Assembly (NCBI RefSeq): GCF_011761185.1
Contig: NZ_JAAOYM010000001.1
Coordinates: 1 to 64,000, forward strand
Reading direction: 5' to 3'
DNA length: 64,000 nucleotides
Source: Saccharomonospora amisosensis
GTDB taxonomy: Bacteria > Actinomycetota > Actinomycetes > Mycobacteriales > Pseudonocardiaceae
Shown: one piece after another, positions 17,643 through 25,627 of the stretch
Layout: each line of letters starts with the position of its first letter
Position numbering within the stretch: the first letter of the stretch is position 1
Notes under the pieces: model-generated
The model's input: the letters and a program-made list of their open reading frames with translations, nothing else
What the model was told of the DNA's origin: nothing
Database searches by the model: none
Position numbers and translations under genes: made by a program

Positions 17643-18749
17643 ATGAAGACCAAGGCCGCCGTCTTGTGGGGCCTCAACGAGAAGTGGCAGGTCGAAGAGA
17701 TCGACCTCGACCCGCCGAACGAGGGTGAGGTCCAGGTCAAACTGGCCGCCAGCGGATTGTGTCATTCCGACGAGCACCTCGTCACCGGCGACATCCCGAT
17801 CCCGTTCCCGGTCGTGGGTGGACATGAAGGCGCCGGCATCGTTGAGGCGGTGGGCGCGAACGTGACCGAGGTGGCCGAAGGCGATCCTGTTGTCTTGAGC
17901 TTTCTCCCGGCATGCGGCAAGTGCTCCTACTGCGCCCGTGGCATGACGAACCTCTGCGATCTGGGTGGCGCGGTGATCCTCGGGCCGCAGCTGGACGGCA
18001 CCTACCGGTTCCATACTCGCGGCGAGGACGCGGGCCAGATGTGCCTGCTGGGTACCTTTTCCGAGCGCACGGTGGTGCCCGCCGCCTCGGTGGTGAAGAT
18101 CGACGAAGGGTTTCCGCTGGAGAAGGCCGCCCTTGTCGGGTGTGGGGTCACGACCGGATTCGGTAGCGCCACCCGGGCCGGCGAAGTGCGTGCCGGCGAC
18201 GTGGTCGTCGTGGTCGGGGCCGGTGGCATCGGTGTCAATGCCATCCAAGGAGCACGGGCCGCCGGCGCGCGTGCCATCGTCGCCGTTGATCCGGTCGAGT
18301 ACAAACGTGCCAAGGCGGGCGAGTTCGGGGCCACGCACACGGCCGAGTCGATGGACGAAGCGTGGAACGTGGTCAGCGAGTTGACCCGCGGGCAGCTCGC
18401 TGACGTATGCGTGCTCACCACCGACGTCGCCGAGGGCTCCTACATCGAGCCCGCTTTGAGTCTGGTGGGCAAGCGTGGGCGTGTGATCGTCACCGCGATC
18501 GGCCATCCGGACGAGCACACGATGAGCGGCAACCTCTTCGAACTCACGCTCTACGAGAAGCAGATCCGGGGCGCGCTGTTCGGATCCTCGAATCCGCAGC
18601 ATGACATTCCGCGACTGCTTGAGTTGTACAACCTCGGCCAACTCAAGCTCGACGAACTGGTGACCGCTGAGTATCAGCTGGAGGACATCAACCAGGGATA
18701 CCAGGACATGCGTGACGGAAAGAACATCCGCGGAATGATCCGCTTCTGA
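17643..18749 (+). CDS. Zinc MDR alcohol dehydrogenase, NDMA-dependent type
   Basis: A 368-aa medium-chain zinc dehydrogenase. It shows the catalytic zinc site (LCHSDEH and GGHEGAG), the structural zinc Cys cluster ACGKCSYCARGMTNLC and the nucleotide-binding GAGGIGVNAIQGA. Overall it matches the actinobacterial NDMA-dependent alcohol dehydrogenases, which hold NAD(H) tightly and pass electrons to an unknown acceptor, often mycofactocin-linked. ATG at 17643 has AAGGAG 9 bases upstream; ATG at 17637 is only 3 bases from it. The likely role is oxidation of a long-chain or terpenoid alcohol to the aldehyde, feeding the aldehyde dehydrogenase at 22031. No mycofactocin genes are in the window. Confidence 0.88.
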   Translation: MKTKAAVLWGLNEKWQVEEIDLDPPNEGEVQVKLAASGLCHSDEHLVTGDIPIPFPVVGGHEGAGIVEAVGANVTEVAEGDPVVLSFLPACGKCSYCARGMTNLCDLGGAVILGPQLDGTYRFHTRGEDAGQMCLLGTFSERTVVPAASVVKIDEGFPLEKAALVGCGVTTGFGSATRAGEVRAGDVVVVVGAGGIGVNAIQGARAAGARAIVAVDPVEYKRAKAGEFGATHTAESMDEAWNVVSELTRGQLADVCVLTTDVAEGSYIEPALSLVGKRGRVIVTAIGHPDEHTMSGNLFELTLYEKQIRGALFGSSNPQHDIPRLLELYNLGQLKLDELVTAEYQLEDINQGYQDMRDGKNIRGMIRF

Positions 18750-18830
18750 AACTCCTAAGTCGACAGAAACAGTTATCGTCGCCAAGTTATTCCCGCCCTA
18801 TCCGGCGTGTATTCGAATCGAGGATGTGAC

Positions 18831-19814
18831 ATGGCAATCGACCGCGTCATCCAGCACGGTAAGCGGAATGGGTATGGCAGCCTCTGTGAGGGCGGCCTAC
18901 GCATGGAATCCTTCCCGATGCGGCTGTTCCGGAAGGGAAACAAGAAATTCTGGGACCCGGAAACGATCGACTTTTCGCAGGACGCCGCGGACTTCGCCGC
19001 GATGTCGCCGGACGAGAAGAAGTTGACCTGTATCCTTGCCTCGCAGTTCATGGCCGGGGAGGAGTCGGTCGCTCAGGACCTCCAGCCGTTCATGGCGGCC
19101 ATGGCGGCTGAGGGACGGCTGGCCGACGAGGCCTACCTCACCCAGTTCACCTTCGAAGAGGCCAAGCACATGCAGTCGTTCCGACTGTGGTTCGACGCTG
19201 TCGGGCTCGGCACGGACCTGCATGAGTACGTGGAGTACAGCCAGCCCTATCAGACGATCTTCGCCGAGGAGCTGCCCAAGTCCCTGTACGCCTTGGAGAA
19301 GGACCCGTCGCCCGCGGCGCAGGTGCGTGCCTCGATTACCTACAACCACATCGTCGAGGGTTGTCTTGCCCTCACCGGGTATTTCGGATGGGCGAAGGTA
19401 TGTGCAAGCCGGGGCATCCTGCCGGGCATGCAGCAGCTCATCAAGTACATCGGCGACGACGAGCGCAGGCACATGGCGTGGGGAACATTCACCTGCCGCC
19501 GTCACGTCGCCGCGGACGAGCGGACCTGGGAGGTCGTTGAGGAGCGCATGCAGGAACTAATCGAGCCAGCGATGGGCTTGATCGTGAAACTGTTCGACCA
19601 GTTCGAGGGCGCGCGGGCCCCGTTCGGCATCGATCTCGACGAGATGACCGACTACGGCATGGACAAGATCAACCGTCGGCTGGAGTCGATCGAGGGGGCA
19701 CGGGGCCGCCCCGTAGAGGAGATCGACGAGGACTACTCGCCGATGCAGCTTGAGGACACCTTCGCCGAGGAGGACGAGAAGGTCGTGGCGAAGTCGCTTG
19801 CGGCCGTGTCCTGA
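18831..19814 (+). CDS. R2-like ligand-binding oxidase (R2lox), Mn/Fe cofactor
   Basis: A 327-aa ferritin-like protein matching the R2lox group (mycobacterial Rv0233 type), not a true ribonucleotide reductase subunit. Predicted metal ligands are E77, E110, H113, E176, E211 and H214. The residues that form the Val-Tyr ether cross-link in R2lox are present as V80 (GEESV) and Y171 (YNHIVEG). R2lox crystal structures hold a long-chain fatty acid next to a Mn/Fe centre that activates oxygen; the natural reaction is not established. ATG at 18831 has GAGG 7 bases upstream; a later ATG (18903) would remove 24 residues. Neighbouring alcohol dehydrogenase, reductase and ferredoxin genes suggest a hydroxylase role. 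Confidence 0.92.
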   Translation: MAIDRVIQHGKRNGYGSLCEGGLRMESFPMRLFRKGNKKFWDPETIDFSQDAADFAAMSPDEKKLTCILASQFMAGEESVAQDLQPFMAAMAAEGRLADEAYLTQFTFEEAKHMQSFRLWFDAVGLGTDLHEYVEYSQPYQTIFAEELPKSLYALEKDPSPAAQVRASITYNHIVEGCLALTGYFGWAKVCASRGILPGMQQLIKYIGDDERRHMAWGTFTCRRHVAADERTWEVVEERMQELIEPAMGLIVKLFDQFEGARAPFGIDLDEMTDYGMDKINRRLESIEGARGRPVEEIDEDYSPMQLEDTFAEEDEKVVAKSLAAVS

Positions 19815-19842
19815 GCCGACGCGCTCCGAGCACTGTTCAGTG

Positions 19843-19887
19843 GAACTGTTCGTCCGGGAGCGGAGACCCGACCCGGGCGAACAGTTC
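19843..19887. promoter_or_regulatory. Two GAAC-n-GTTC palindromes forming a 16-bp hairpin
   Basis: GGAACTGTTCG (centre 19847) and CGAACAGTTCG (centre 19883) lie 36 bases apart between the oxidase and reductase genes. They are each nearly palindromic. Together with the following CCGGG/CCCGG bases they pair as a 16-bp stem (19843-19858 with 19872-19887, one G-U pair) around a 13-base loop. This may be a paired operator or an RNA hairpin that sets the ratio of upstream to downstream message. No U-run follows, so it is not a classic terminator. Confidence 0.55.
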
Positions 19888-19923
19888 GCGTCGGCAAGGT
19901 CACCAGAATCGAGGCAGCAAGAG

Positions 19924-20997
19924 ATGGGCACAACAACCGCGCCAGCTGGCGAGGTCACTGTTGACGTGTTGTTCGTCGGCGCCGGGCCCGTGGGGTTGTT
20001 CGGTGCCTACTACGCGGGTTTCCGTGGGCTTACTGCGGCGTTGGTGGATCCGCTACCGGAGGCCGGTGGTCAGGTACAGGCGATCTACCCCGAGAAGAAC
20101 ATCTACGACATCGCGGGCCTGCCCGCTGTTCAGGGGCAGCAGCTGATCCGCAACCTCCTCGAGCAGGCGAAACCGTTCGGCCCCCGATTCCTTTTGTCTC
20201 AGCAGGCGAGCGACATCCGGGAAGTTGCCGATGGCTGGCGGGTGACGACCTCCTCGGGTGTCGTCGTCAACACGAGGGCCGTGATCGTCACCTCCGGAGT
20301 GGGTTCGGTGACTCCGCGTCCGCTACCAGCAGGTGAGGAGCTTCTCGGGCGCGGGCTCTGCTACTTCGTCCCGCAGCTGGAGGTGTTCGACGGCAAGGAT
20401 GTCGTCGTGGTGGGCGGTGGCGACTCGGCGCTGGACTGGGCACTGGCCGCGGTTCCGCGTGCCCGGTCGGTCACCCTCGTGCACCGTCGCAAGCAGTTCC
20501 GGGCGCACGAACATTCGGTCGCGCAGGTGAAGGACAGTCCGTGCCACCTGGTGCTCGACGCCACCGTTACCGCGGTTCGTGGTAACGACAGCGTGGAGAG
20601 CGTGGACGTCACTGTGCGCGGGGAGGACGGCGCGCGGGAGCTGAAGGCTCAGGTCGTGGTCGCCGCACTGGGTTTTCTGATGGACCTCGGCCCGATCGCC
20701 GGGTGGGGCCTTGAGATGGAGGGGCGGGCCATCCGCGTCGACACCCGGATGCGTACGAATCTGCCGCGCGTCTATGCCGCTGGGGACGCGGCGACCTTTC
20801 CGGGCAAGGTGAAATTGATCGCCGTCGGTTTCGGCGAGGTGGCGCTCGCCGTGAACAACGCTGCCGTCGAGTTGAATCCGGACGCGACTCTTGCTCCCGG
20901 GCATTCGAGTGATCTCGTGCCCGCGTCGGAACCGTTGGCGCCCGAGGGAAACTCTGCACAGCCGCGAAGCAAGGAGGTCGCAGGATGGCGTTCGTGA
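19924..20997 (+). CDS. Ferredoxin-NADP reductase, thioredoxin-reductase-like fold
   Basis: A 357-aa FAD/NAD(P)H oxidoreductase. The FAD site is GAGPVGLFGA (about residues 17-26), the pyridine-nucleotide site is VVGGGDSALDWA (about 160), and a second FAD contact is YAAGDAA near residue 281. The CxxC of thioredoxin reductases is missing, which fits the YumC/TrxR-like ferredoxin reductase class. ATG at 19924 was chosen; the longer in-frame extension runs back over the oxidase stop and the palindromes. The ferredoxin gene overlaps its end by 13 bases, so reductase and ferredoxin are made together and probably form an NAD(P)H-driven chain. Confidence 0.9.
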   Translation: MGTTTAPAGEVTVDVLFVGAGPVGLFGAYYAGFRGLTAALVDPLPEAGGQVQAIYPEKNIYDIAGLPAVQGQQLIRNLLEQAKPFGPRFLLSQQASDIREVADGWRVTTSSGVVVNTRAVIVTSGVGSVTPRPLPAGEELLGRGLCYFVPQLEVFDGKDVVVVGGGDSALDWALAAVPRARSVTLVHRRKQFRAHEHSVAQVKDSPCHLVLDATVTAVRGNDSVESVDVTVRGEDGARELKAQVVVAALGFLMDLGPIAGWGLEMEGRAIRVDTRMRTNLPRVYAAGDAATFPGKVKLIAVGFGEVALAVNNAAVELNPDATLAPGHSSDLVPASEPLAPEGNSAQPRSKEVAGWRS

Positions 20998-21305
20998 TCG
21001 GCGAGCCGTGTGTCGACGTCAAGGACATGACGTGCATCGAGGAATGCCCGGTCGATTGCATCTACGAGGGCGAACGGATGTTGTACATCCACCCGACAGA
21101 ATGTATCGACTGCGCGGCCTGCGAGCCGGTATGCCCAGTAGAGGCCATCCGTCCCGCGCAACACGTCGATGAGGAATGGAAACCGTTCCAGGAGTCGGCG
21201 CAGCAAGCGTTCACCGGGATCGGGTCGCCGGGAGGTTCGACGAAAGTGGATACCCCGATACCCGACACCGAGTTCGTGAAAACGCTCCCTCGCAAGGAGG
21301 ACTAG
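20985..21305 (+). CDS. fdxA: 7Fe ferredoxin ([3Fe-4S][4Fe-4S])
   Basis: A 106-aa ferredoxin. C9, C17 and C50 fit the [3Fe-4S] site and C21, C40, C43 and C46 the [4Fe-4S] site, in the usual FdxA layout; C25 is extra. It matches the actinobacterial FdxA type over the first 60 residues and has a longer polar C-terminal tail. The ATG at 20985 lies inside the end of the reductase gene with AAGGAGG upstream. It is the likely electron carrier between the reductase and the R2lox oxidase two genes upstream, which is inference from position. Confidence 0.92.
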   Translation: MAFVIGEPCVDVKDMTCIEECPVDCIYEGERMLYIHPTECIDCAACEPVCPVEAIRPAQHVDEEWKPFQESAQQAFTGIGSPGGSTKVDTPIPDTEFVKTLPRKED

Positions 21306-21318
21306 TCAAGGTGGAAGG

Positions 21319-21338
21319 TGCGTCGCGATCGCGACGCA
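21319..21338. promoter_or_regulatory. Perfect 20-bp palindrome before the sigma-factor gene
   Basis: TGCGTCGCGATCGCGACGCA reads the same on both strands. It lies between the ferredoxin stop (21305) and the preferred sigma-factor start (21357). A perfect, uninterrupted dyad of this length is typical of a dimeric repressor site. It would end up inside the coding region if the upstream GTG at 21318 were used, which argues against that start. Confidence 0.6.
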
Positions 21339-21356
21339 GCATTACGAGGAGTGAGT

Positions 21357-22028
21357 GTGGGCTCAATCGCTGTGGCTCAACGAGGAGCACGCAGCACCGC
21401 CGATGACGGACAGGCTGGCGGTGATGTGGTGGACCTGTCCGCTGACAACTGGGTGCTTGTTCGTGCGGCTCAACGAGGAGACGCGTCGGCGTATGCTCTG
21501 CTGTACGACAGATTCGCGACCAGGGTTCAACGCTTTGCCCGATCCCGTGTCCGCGATCGGCACCTGGCGGAGGACGTCACCAGCGAGACCTTCGCACGGG
21601 CGCTGCGGGCCATCAACTCGCTAGAGTACCGGGGACGAGACGCGGGCGCGTGGTTCCTCACCATCGCCCGCAACATCATCTTCGACTACACGAAGTCCGG
21701 GTCGGTGCGGCATGAGGTCACCGTCGACGAGCTCCCGGACGCCTCCGGTCACGAGACGCCGGAGGAGCTCGTCATTCTTGGGATCGCGCGAGCTGAACTG
21801 ATCCGGTGCCTGCGATTACTCCCCGATGACCAGCGAACGTGTCTTGTGCTGCGGTTCTTCTGCGATCTCTCGGTCAGCGAGACCGCGAGAATCCTGGACC
21901 GCGAACCCGGTGCGGCGCGCTCTCTGCAGTATCGGGCGATTCACCGTCTTGGCGAGTTGATCGGCGGATCTGCGAATGAGCAGCGTCGGGCACAGCCGGC
22001 ACCGTCCGGAGGAGAGAAAGGCAGTTGA
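21357..22028 (+). CDS. ECF-type RNA polymerase sigma factor
   Basis: About 223 aa. Region sigma-2 (about 32-100) contains YDRFATRVQRFARSRV and DVTSETFARALRAI. Region sigma-4 (about 140-205) contains LPDDQRTCLVLRFFCDLSV and a helix-turn-helix ending in YRAIHRLGEL. The start is uncertain: GTG at 21357 has GAGGA 6 bases upstream, GTG at 21351 abuts it, and GTG at 21318 lies before the palindrome. No anti-sigma gene is next to it. It is embedded between the ferredoxin and aldehyde dehydrogenase genes, so it probably controls this module, perhaps including itself. Confidence 0.85.
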   Translation: MGSIAVAQRGARSTADDGQAGGDVVDLSADNWVLVRAAQRGDASAYALLYDRFATRVQRFARSRVRDRHLAEDVTSETFARALRAINSLEYRGRDAGAWFLTIARNIIFDYTKSGSVRHEVTVDELPDASGHETPEELVILGIARAELIRCLRLLPDDQRTCLVLRFFCDLSVSETARILDREPGAARSLQYRAIHRLGELIGGSANEQRRAQPAPSGGEKGS

Positions 22029-22030
22029 CG

Positions 22031-23530
22031 ATGACAGCAATGACTGTTGACGTTCCGGAATCCGTGCAGCGATTTCTCAGCAGCGCTTCGGACAGCATCG
22101 TGGTCGGCGCGGAGCGGCGAGGTGCGACCGGGAACGGCCAGATCACGACTGAGGACCCCGCCACCGGTACGACGTTGACCAGCATCGCGGCCGGCGGCAA
22201 GCTCGACGTCGACGAGGCGGTGGCTTCCGCACAGTCGACCTTCGGAGAATGGCGAGCGATGAGCGCGGCAGCCCGCGGACATGTGCTGCTTGACATCGCG
22301 ACGATGCTGGATGCTCATGCCGAGGAATTGGCGACGCTCGAAACCTTGGACAACGGAAAGCCATTCACCGAGTCGCTGTACGTCGACGTCGCGCTCGCGG
22401 CCCAGGTGTGGCGCTACTATGGTGGCTGGACGACGAAGCTGACCGGGCAAACCGTGCCGGTCTCTCCGCCGGTGGGGGAGGCCCTTGTCTATACGCGACG
22501 GGAACCCCTCGGCGTTGTTGGCGCGATCGTGCCCTGGAACTTCCCGTTGCTCATCGCATCCTGGAAGGTGGCACCGGCGCTGGCGGCTGGGAACACCGTC
22601 GTCCTCAAGCCGTCCGAGTTCACCTCGTTGAGCGCCCTGCGTATGGTAGAGCTAGCGCTTGAGGCAGGGCTGCCCCCCGGCGCGATGAACCTGGTCACCG
22701 GCTACGGGCCGGAGGCCGGACAGGCACTGATCGATCACCCCAGCGTCGCCAAGATCTCGTTCACCGGTTCGACGGACACCGGCAGGCGCATCGTCACCGC
22801 GAGCGCGCCACATCTGAAGAAGTTGACGCTCGAACTGGGCGGGAAGTCGGCGAACATCGTCTTCCCGGACGCCGACCTTGCCGCCGCGGCACAAGGCGCG
22901 CTGACCGGGATCTTCATGAACCAAGGGCAGGTGTGCTGCGCCGGATCACGGCTGTTCGTGCATCGCGACGTTCACGACGAGCTGGTACAGGAGCTGGCTT
23001 CGGCGGCGAAAGCGATCCAACTGGGTCATGGACTGGCCGACGACACCGAGATGGGCCCGCTCATCTCGCCGAAACAGCTGGAGCGCGTGCAGGGGTATGT
23101 CGAGTCGGGGCTGCGCGAAGGCGCGACGCTGGTGTGCGGTGGTGACCGCCCGAATGGTGTACTGGCTAACGGCAATTTCCTGAGCCCGACCGTGTTCACC
23201 CAGGTCCGCGACGACATGTCCATCGCGGCTGAGGAAATCTTCGGGCCGGTGCTGTCGGTGCTGTCGTTTGACGACGAGAACGAGGCGGTTCGGCGTGCCA
23301 ACGCGAGCGCCTACGGATTGGCCGCGGGCGTGTGGACCAACGACGTGAGGCGGGCCCACCGCGTCGCAGCGGAATTGGATGCGGGCACGGTATGGGTGAA
23401 CATGTACAACATGATCGACCCCGCCGCGCCCTTCGGCGGTTTCAAGGCGTCCGGCTACGGACGCGATCTCGGCGAGGAAGCGTTGCTCGGCTACACACAG
23501 ACGAAGTCTGTGTGGCTGAACCTCGACTGA
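22031..23530 (+). CDS. NAD(P)-dependent aldehyde dehydrogenase
   Basis: A 499-aa aldehyde dehydrogenase of normal length. General base E268 is in LELGGKS and the catalytic C302 in GQVCCAGSR; the numbering happens to coincide with the classical mammalian enzymes. The cofactor-binding PWNFPLLIASWK is present. It would convert the aldehyde produced by the alcohol dehydrogenase at 17643 to the carboxylic acid. The ATG at 22031 follows GAAAGG by 9 bases; a TTG at 22025 overlaps the sigma stop. Confidence 0.92.
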   Translation: MTAMTVDVPESVQRFLSSASDSIVVGAERRGATGNGQITTEDPATGTTLTSIAAGGKLDVDEAVASAQSTFGEWRAMSAAARGHVLLDIATMLDAHAEELATLETLDNGKPFTESLYVDVALAAQVWRYYGGWTTKLTGQTVPVSPPVGEALVYTRREPLGVVGAIVPWNFPLLIASWKVAPALAAGNTVVLKPSEFTSLSALRMVELALEAGLPPGAMNLVTGYGPEAGQALIDHPSVAKISFTGSTDTGRRIVTASAPHLKKLTLELGGKSANIVFPDADLAAAAQGALTGIFMNQGQVCCAGSRLFVHRDVHDELVQELASAAKAIQLGHGLADDTEMGPLISPKQLERVQGYVESGLREGATLVCGGDRPNGVLANGNFLSPTVFTQVRDDMSIAAEEIFGPVLSVLSFDDENEAVRRANASAYGLAAGVWTNDVRRAHRVAAELDAGTVWVNMYNMIDPAAPFGGFKASGYGRDLGEEALLGYTQTKSVWLNLD

Positions 23531-23576
23531 TCCCAAGAGCCAAGCAGAGGCTCACACCACAAGAAAGGAAATCGCA

Positions 23577-23984
23577 ATGGGCGTGTTCAAGGACGAGGCG
23601 GAAGTTCACAAGTACATCGGAGGGGTCTTCGAGAAGGGGCTCGCCGATCCCAAGATCGGCCCAAAACTGTCGGGCTCAGGGGTGATCCTGCAGATCACGT
23701 ACACCGACCCCGACGCGGTCGTCACGGTCGACATGCCGAACGGCAAAGTGTACGCGGGCGCCAGCGATCTGAAACCAGTAGTGGAACTGTTCATGACCGC
23801 CGACGACGGAAACCGGTTCTGGCTCGGCGAACTCAACCTCGCGACCGCGCTGGCGAAGGGCAAGGTCCGCGCTAAGGGACCGACTTCGAAGGTCCTGAAA
23901 CTTGTGCCCGCCGCGAAGTCACTGTTCCCGACATATCGTGAGATGCTGGAAGCGGACGGTCGACAGGACCTGCTTGCGGCATAA
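23577..23984 (+). CDS. SCP2 sterol-carrier domain protein
   Basis: A 135-aa stand-alone SCP2-like domain. It shows the typical central strand VVTVDMPNGKVYAG, then DLKPVVELFMTADDGNRFWLGELN and a helix GKVRAKGPTSKVLKLVP. Such proteins bind and shuttle lipids or acyl-CoAs through a hydrophobic tunnel. A strong ribosome site (AAAGGAA) precedes the ATG. Lying between the aldehyde dehydrogenase and an acyl-CoA ligase, it probably carries the hydrophobic substrate or intermediate, which suits an mce-imported lipid. Confidence 0.87.
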   Translation: MGVFKDEAEVHKYIGGVFEKGLADPKIGPKLSGSGVILQITYTDPDAVVTVDMPNGKVYAGASDLKPVVELFMTADDGNRFWLGELNLATALAKGKVRAKGPTSKVLKLVPAAKSLFPTYREMLEADGRQDLLAA

Positions 23985-23995
23985 CGGAGGTCACC

Positions 23996-25627
23996 ATGCT
24001 CAGCACCATGCAGACAACACCGCTGACGGTGTCCTCGATCCTGCGGCACGTGGTGCAGAACCACAGCGATCGTGAAGTCCTCACGGCTACCGGTGACGGC
24101 GTCAGGCGGGTTTCCTACCGCGAACTGGGCGAGCGGTGTGGCAAGCTCGCGAACGCGTTGCGTCGCCTCGGTGTCGCCGACGACGACCGGGTCGCGACGT
24201 TCCAATGGAACAACCAGGAGCACCTGGAGGCCTATGCGGCGATCCCATCAATGGGCGCCGTGCTACACACCCTCAACATCCGGCTGTCGCCCGAACAGAT
24301 TCGGTTCATCGCCACACACGCCGAAGACCGGGCGGTCATCGTTGACTCGTCGCTCATCCCACTGCTGGCTAAGGTTCTCCCCAGCCTCGACACCGTGCGG
24401 TTCGTGCTCGTGACCGGAGAAGGTGACATCACCTCCTTGGAGGGATGCGGCAAGGACGTGCTGCGTTACGAGGATGTATTGGCTGGCGAGTCGTCCGAGT
24501 TTCCCTGGCTGGACGGTGACGAGAACGCGGCGGCGGCGATGTGCTACACGAGTGGCACGACCGGCGATCCCAAAGGCGTCGTGTACAGCCACCGGTCGAT
24601 GTACCTGCACTCGATGGCCGCGTGTTCCGGGAACGCATTCGGCATCGCGGAACCTGATCGAGTGCTTCCGGTGGTTCCGATGTTCCACGCCAACGCATGG
24701 GGCCTGCCTTACGCGGCGTTGATGGCTGGCGCGGACCTGCTGCTACCTGACCGATTCCTGCAGGCAGAACCTCTGGCGGACATCATCCAGGCGCAGCGCC
24801 CGACGCTTGCCGGCGCTGTGCCCACCATTTGGAATGATCTTTTGCACTATGTCGATCGAAACCCGGACATTGACCTCTCCTCGTTGCGCCTGGTCGCTTG
24901 CGGTGGTTCGGCGGTGCCGAGAGCGTTGATGGAGTCGTTCGAGCGGAGGTTCGGCGTCACGATCGTGCAGGCATGGGGCATGACCGAGACTTCGCCGCTT
25001 GGCGCAATCGCGACGCCCCCGGCCGCCGCCGAAGGGGAAGACCGAATGCGGTACCGGGCCACTCAAGGACGGCCAGTTTGCGGCGTCGAACTCAGGCTGG
25101 TGGACGACGACGACAGGGTGCTCCCGCGCGACGGCAAGGCGGTCGGCGAGTTGGAGGTGCGTGGTCCGTGGGTTACCGGGTCGTACTATCGTGTCGAAGC
25201 CGAGGACAGGTTCCACGACGGCTGGCTGCGAACCGGCGATGTCGGGAACATCAGCCCGGACGGGTTCCTCACCCTAACCGACCGGGCCAAGGACGTCATC
25301 AAGTCCGGTGGCGAGTGGATCTCCTCGGTTGAGCTGGAAAATCTGCTTATGGGCCATCCCGACGTCGTCGAGGCAGCGGTCATCGCCGTATCCGACCCCA
25401 AGTGGCAGGAGCGACCCCTTGCCGCCGTGGTGCTTCGAGACGGCACTGAGACGACTGCCGACCAGCTGCGGTCGTGGTTGGCCGACAAGGTTCCGAAGTG
25501 GTGGCTGCCGGAACGATGGGCATTCGTTGACCAGGTCCCGCGCACGAGCGTCGGCAAGTTCGACAAGAAGGCTCTACGCCGTATCCACTCGGATGGCAGG
25601 CTGGCGGTGAACGAAGTATACGAATAG
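23996..25627 (+). CDS. Fatty acid-CoA ligase (AlkK-like AMP-forming)
   Basis: A 543-aa ANL-superfamily ligase. It has the P-loop YTSGTTGDPKGV, the A8 motif GWLRTGDVGNISPDG, the hinge region DRAKDVIKSGGEWIS and the catalytic lysine in SVGKFDKKALR. The overall look is that of medium/long-chain fatty acid ligases such as AlkK. It would activate the acid from the aldehyde dehydrogenase to its CoA thioester. ATG at 23996 has GGAGG 5 bases upstream; an ATG at 24008 is possible. It ends the co-directional module; downstream is decayed DNA. Confidence 0.92.
   Translation: MLSTMQTTPLTVSSILRHVVQNHSDREVLTATGDGVRRVSYRELGERCGKLANALRRLGVADDDRVATFQWNNQEHLEAYAAIPSMGAVLHTLNIRLSPEQIRFIATHAEDRAVIVDSSLIPLLAKVLPSLDTVRFVLVTGEGDITSLEGCGKDVLRYEDVLAGESSEFPWLDGDENAAAAMCYTSGTTGDPKGVVYSHRSMYLHSMAACSGNAFGIAEPDRVLPVVPMFHANAWGLPYAALMAGADLLLPDRFLQAEPLADIIQAQRPTLAGAVPTIWNDLLHYVDRNPDIDLSSLRLVACGGSAVPRALMESFERRFGVTIVQAWGMTETSPLGAIATPPAAAEGEDRMRYRATQGRPVCGVELRLVDDDDRVLPRDGKAVGELEVRGPWVTGSYYRVEAEDRFHDGWLRTGDVGNISPDGFLTLTDRAKDVIKSGGEWISSVELENLLMGHPDVVEAAVIAVSDPKWQERPLAAVVLRDGTETTADQLRSWLADKVPKWWLPERWAFVDQVPRTSVGKFDKKALRRIHSDGRLAVNEVYE

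Noticed and set aside
18831-19814. Class I ribonucleotide reductase beta subunit (NrdB)
   Set aside because: The fold and ligands resemble NrdB, but the Val/Tyr cross-link pair and the overall match to the Rv0233-type R2lox are clear, and no nrdA or other nucleotide genes are near.
21318-21356. Upstream GTG start for the sigma factor
   Set aside because: It would place the perfect palindrome inside the coding sequence, and the downstream GTG at 21357 has a better-spaced ribosome site.
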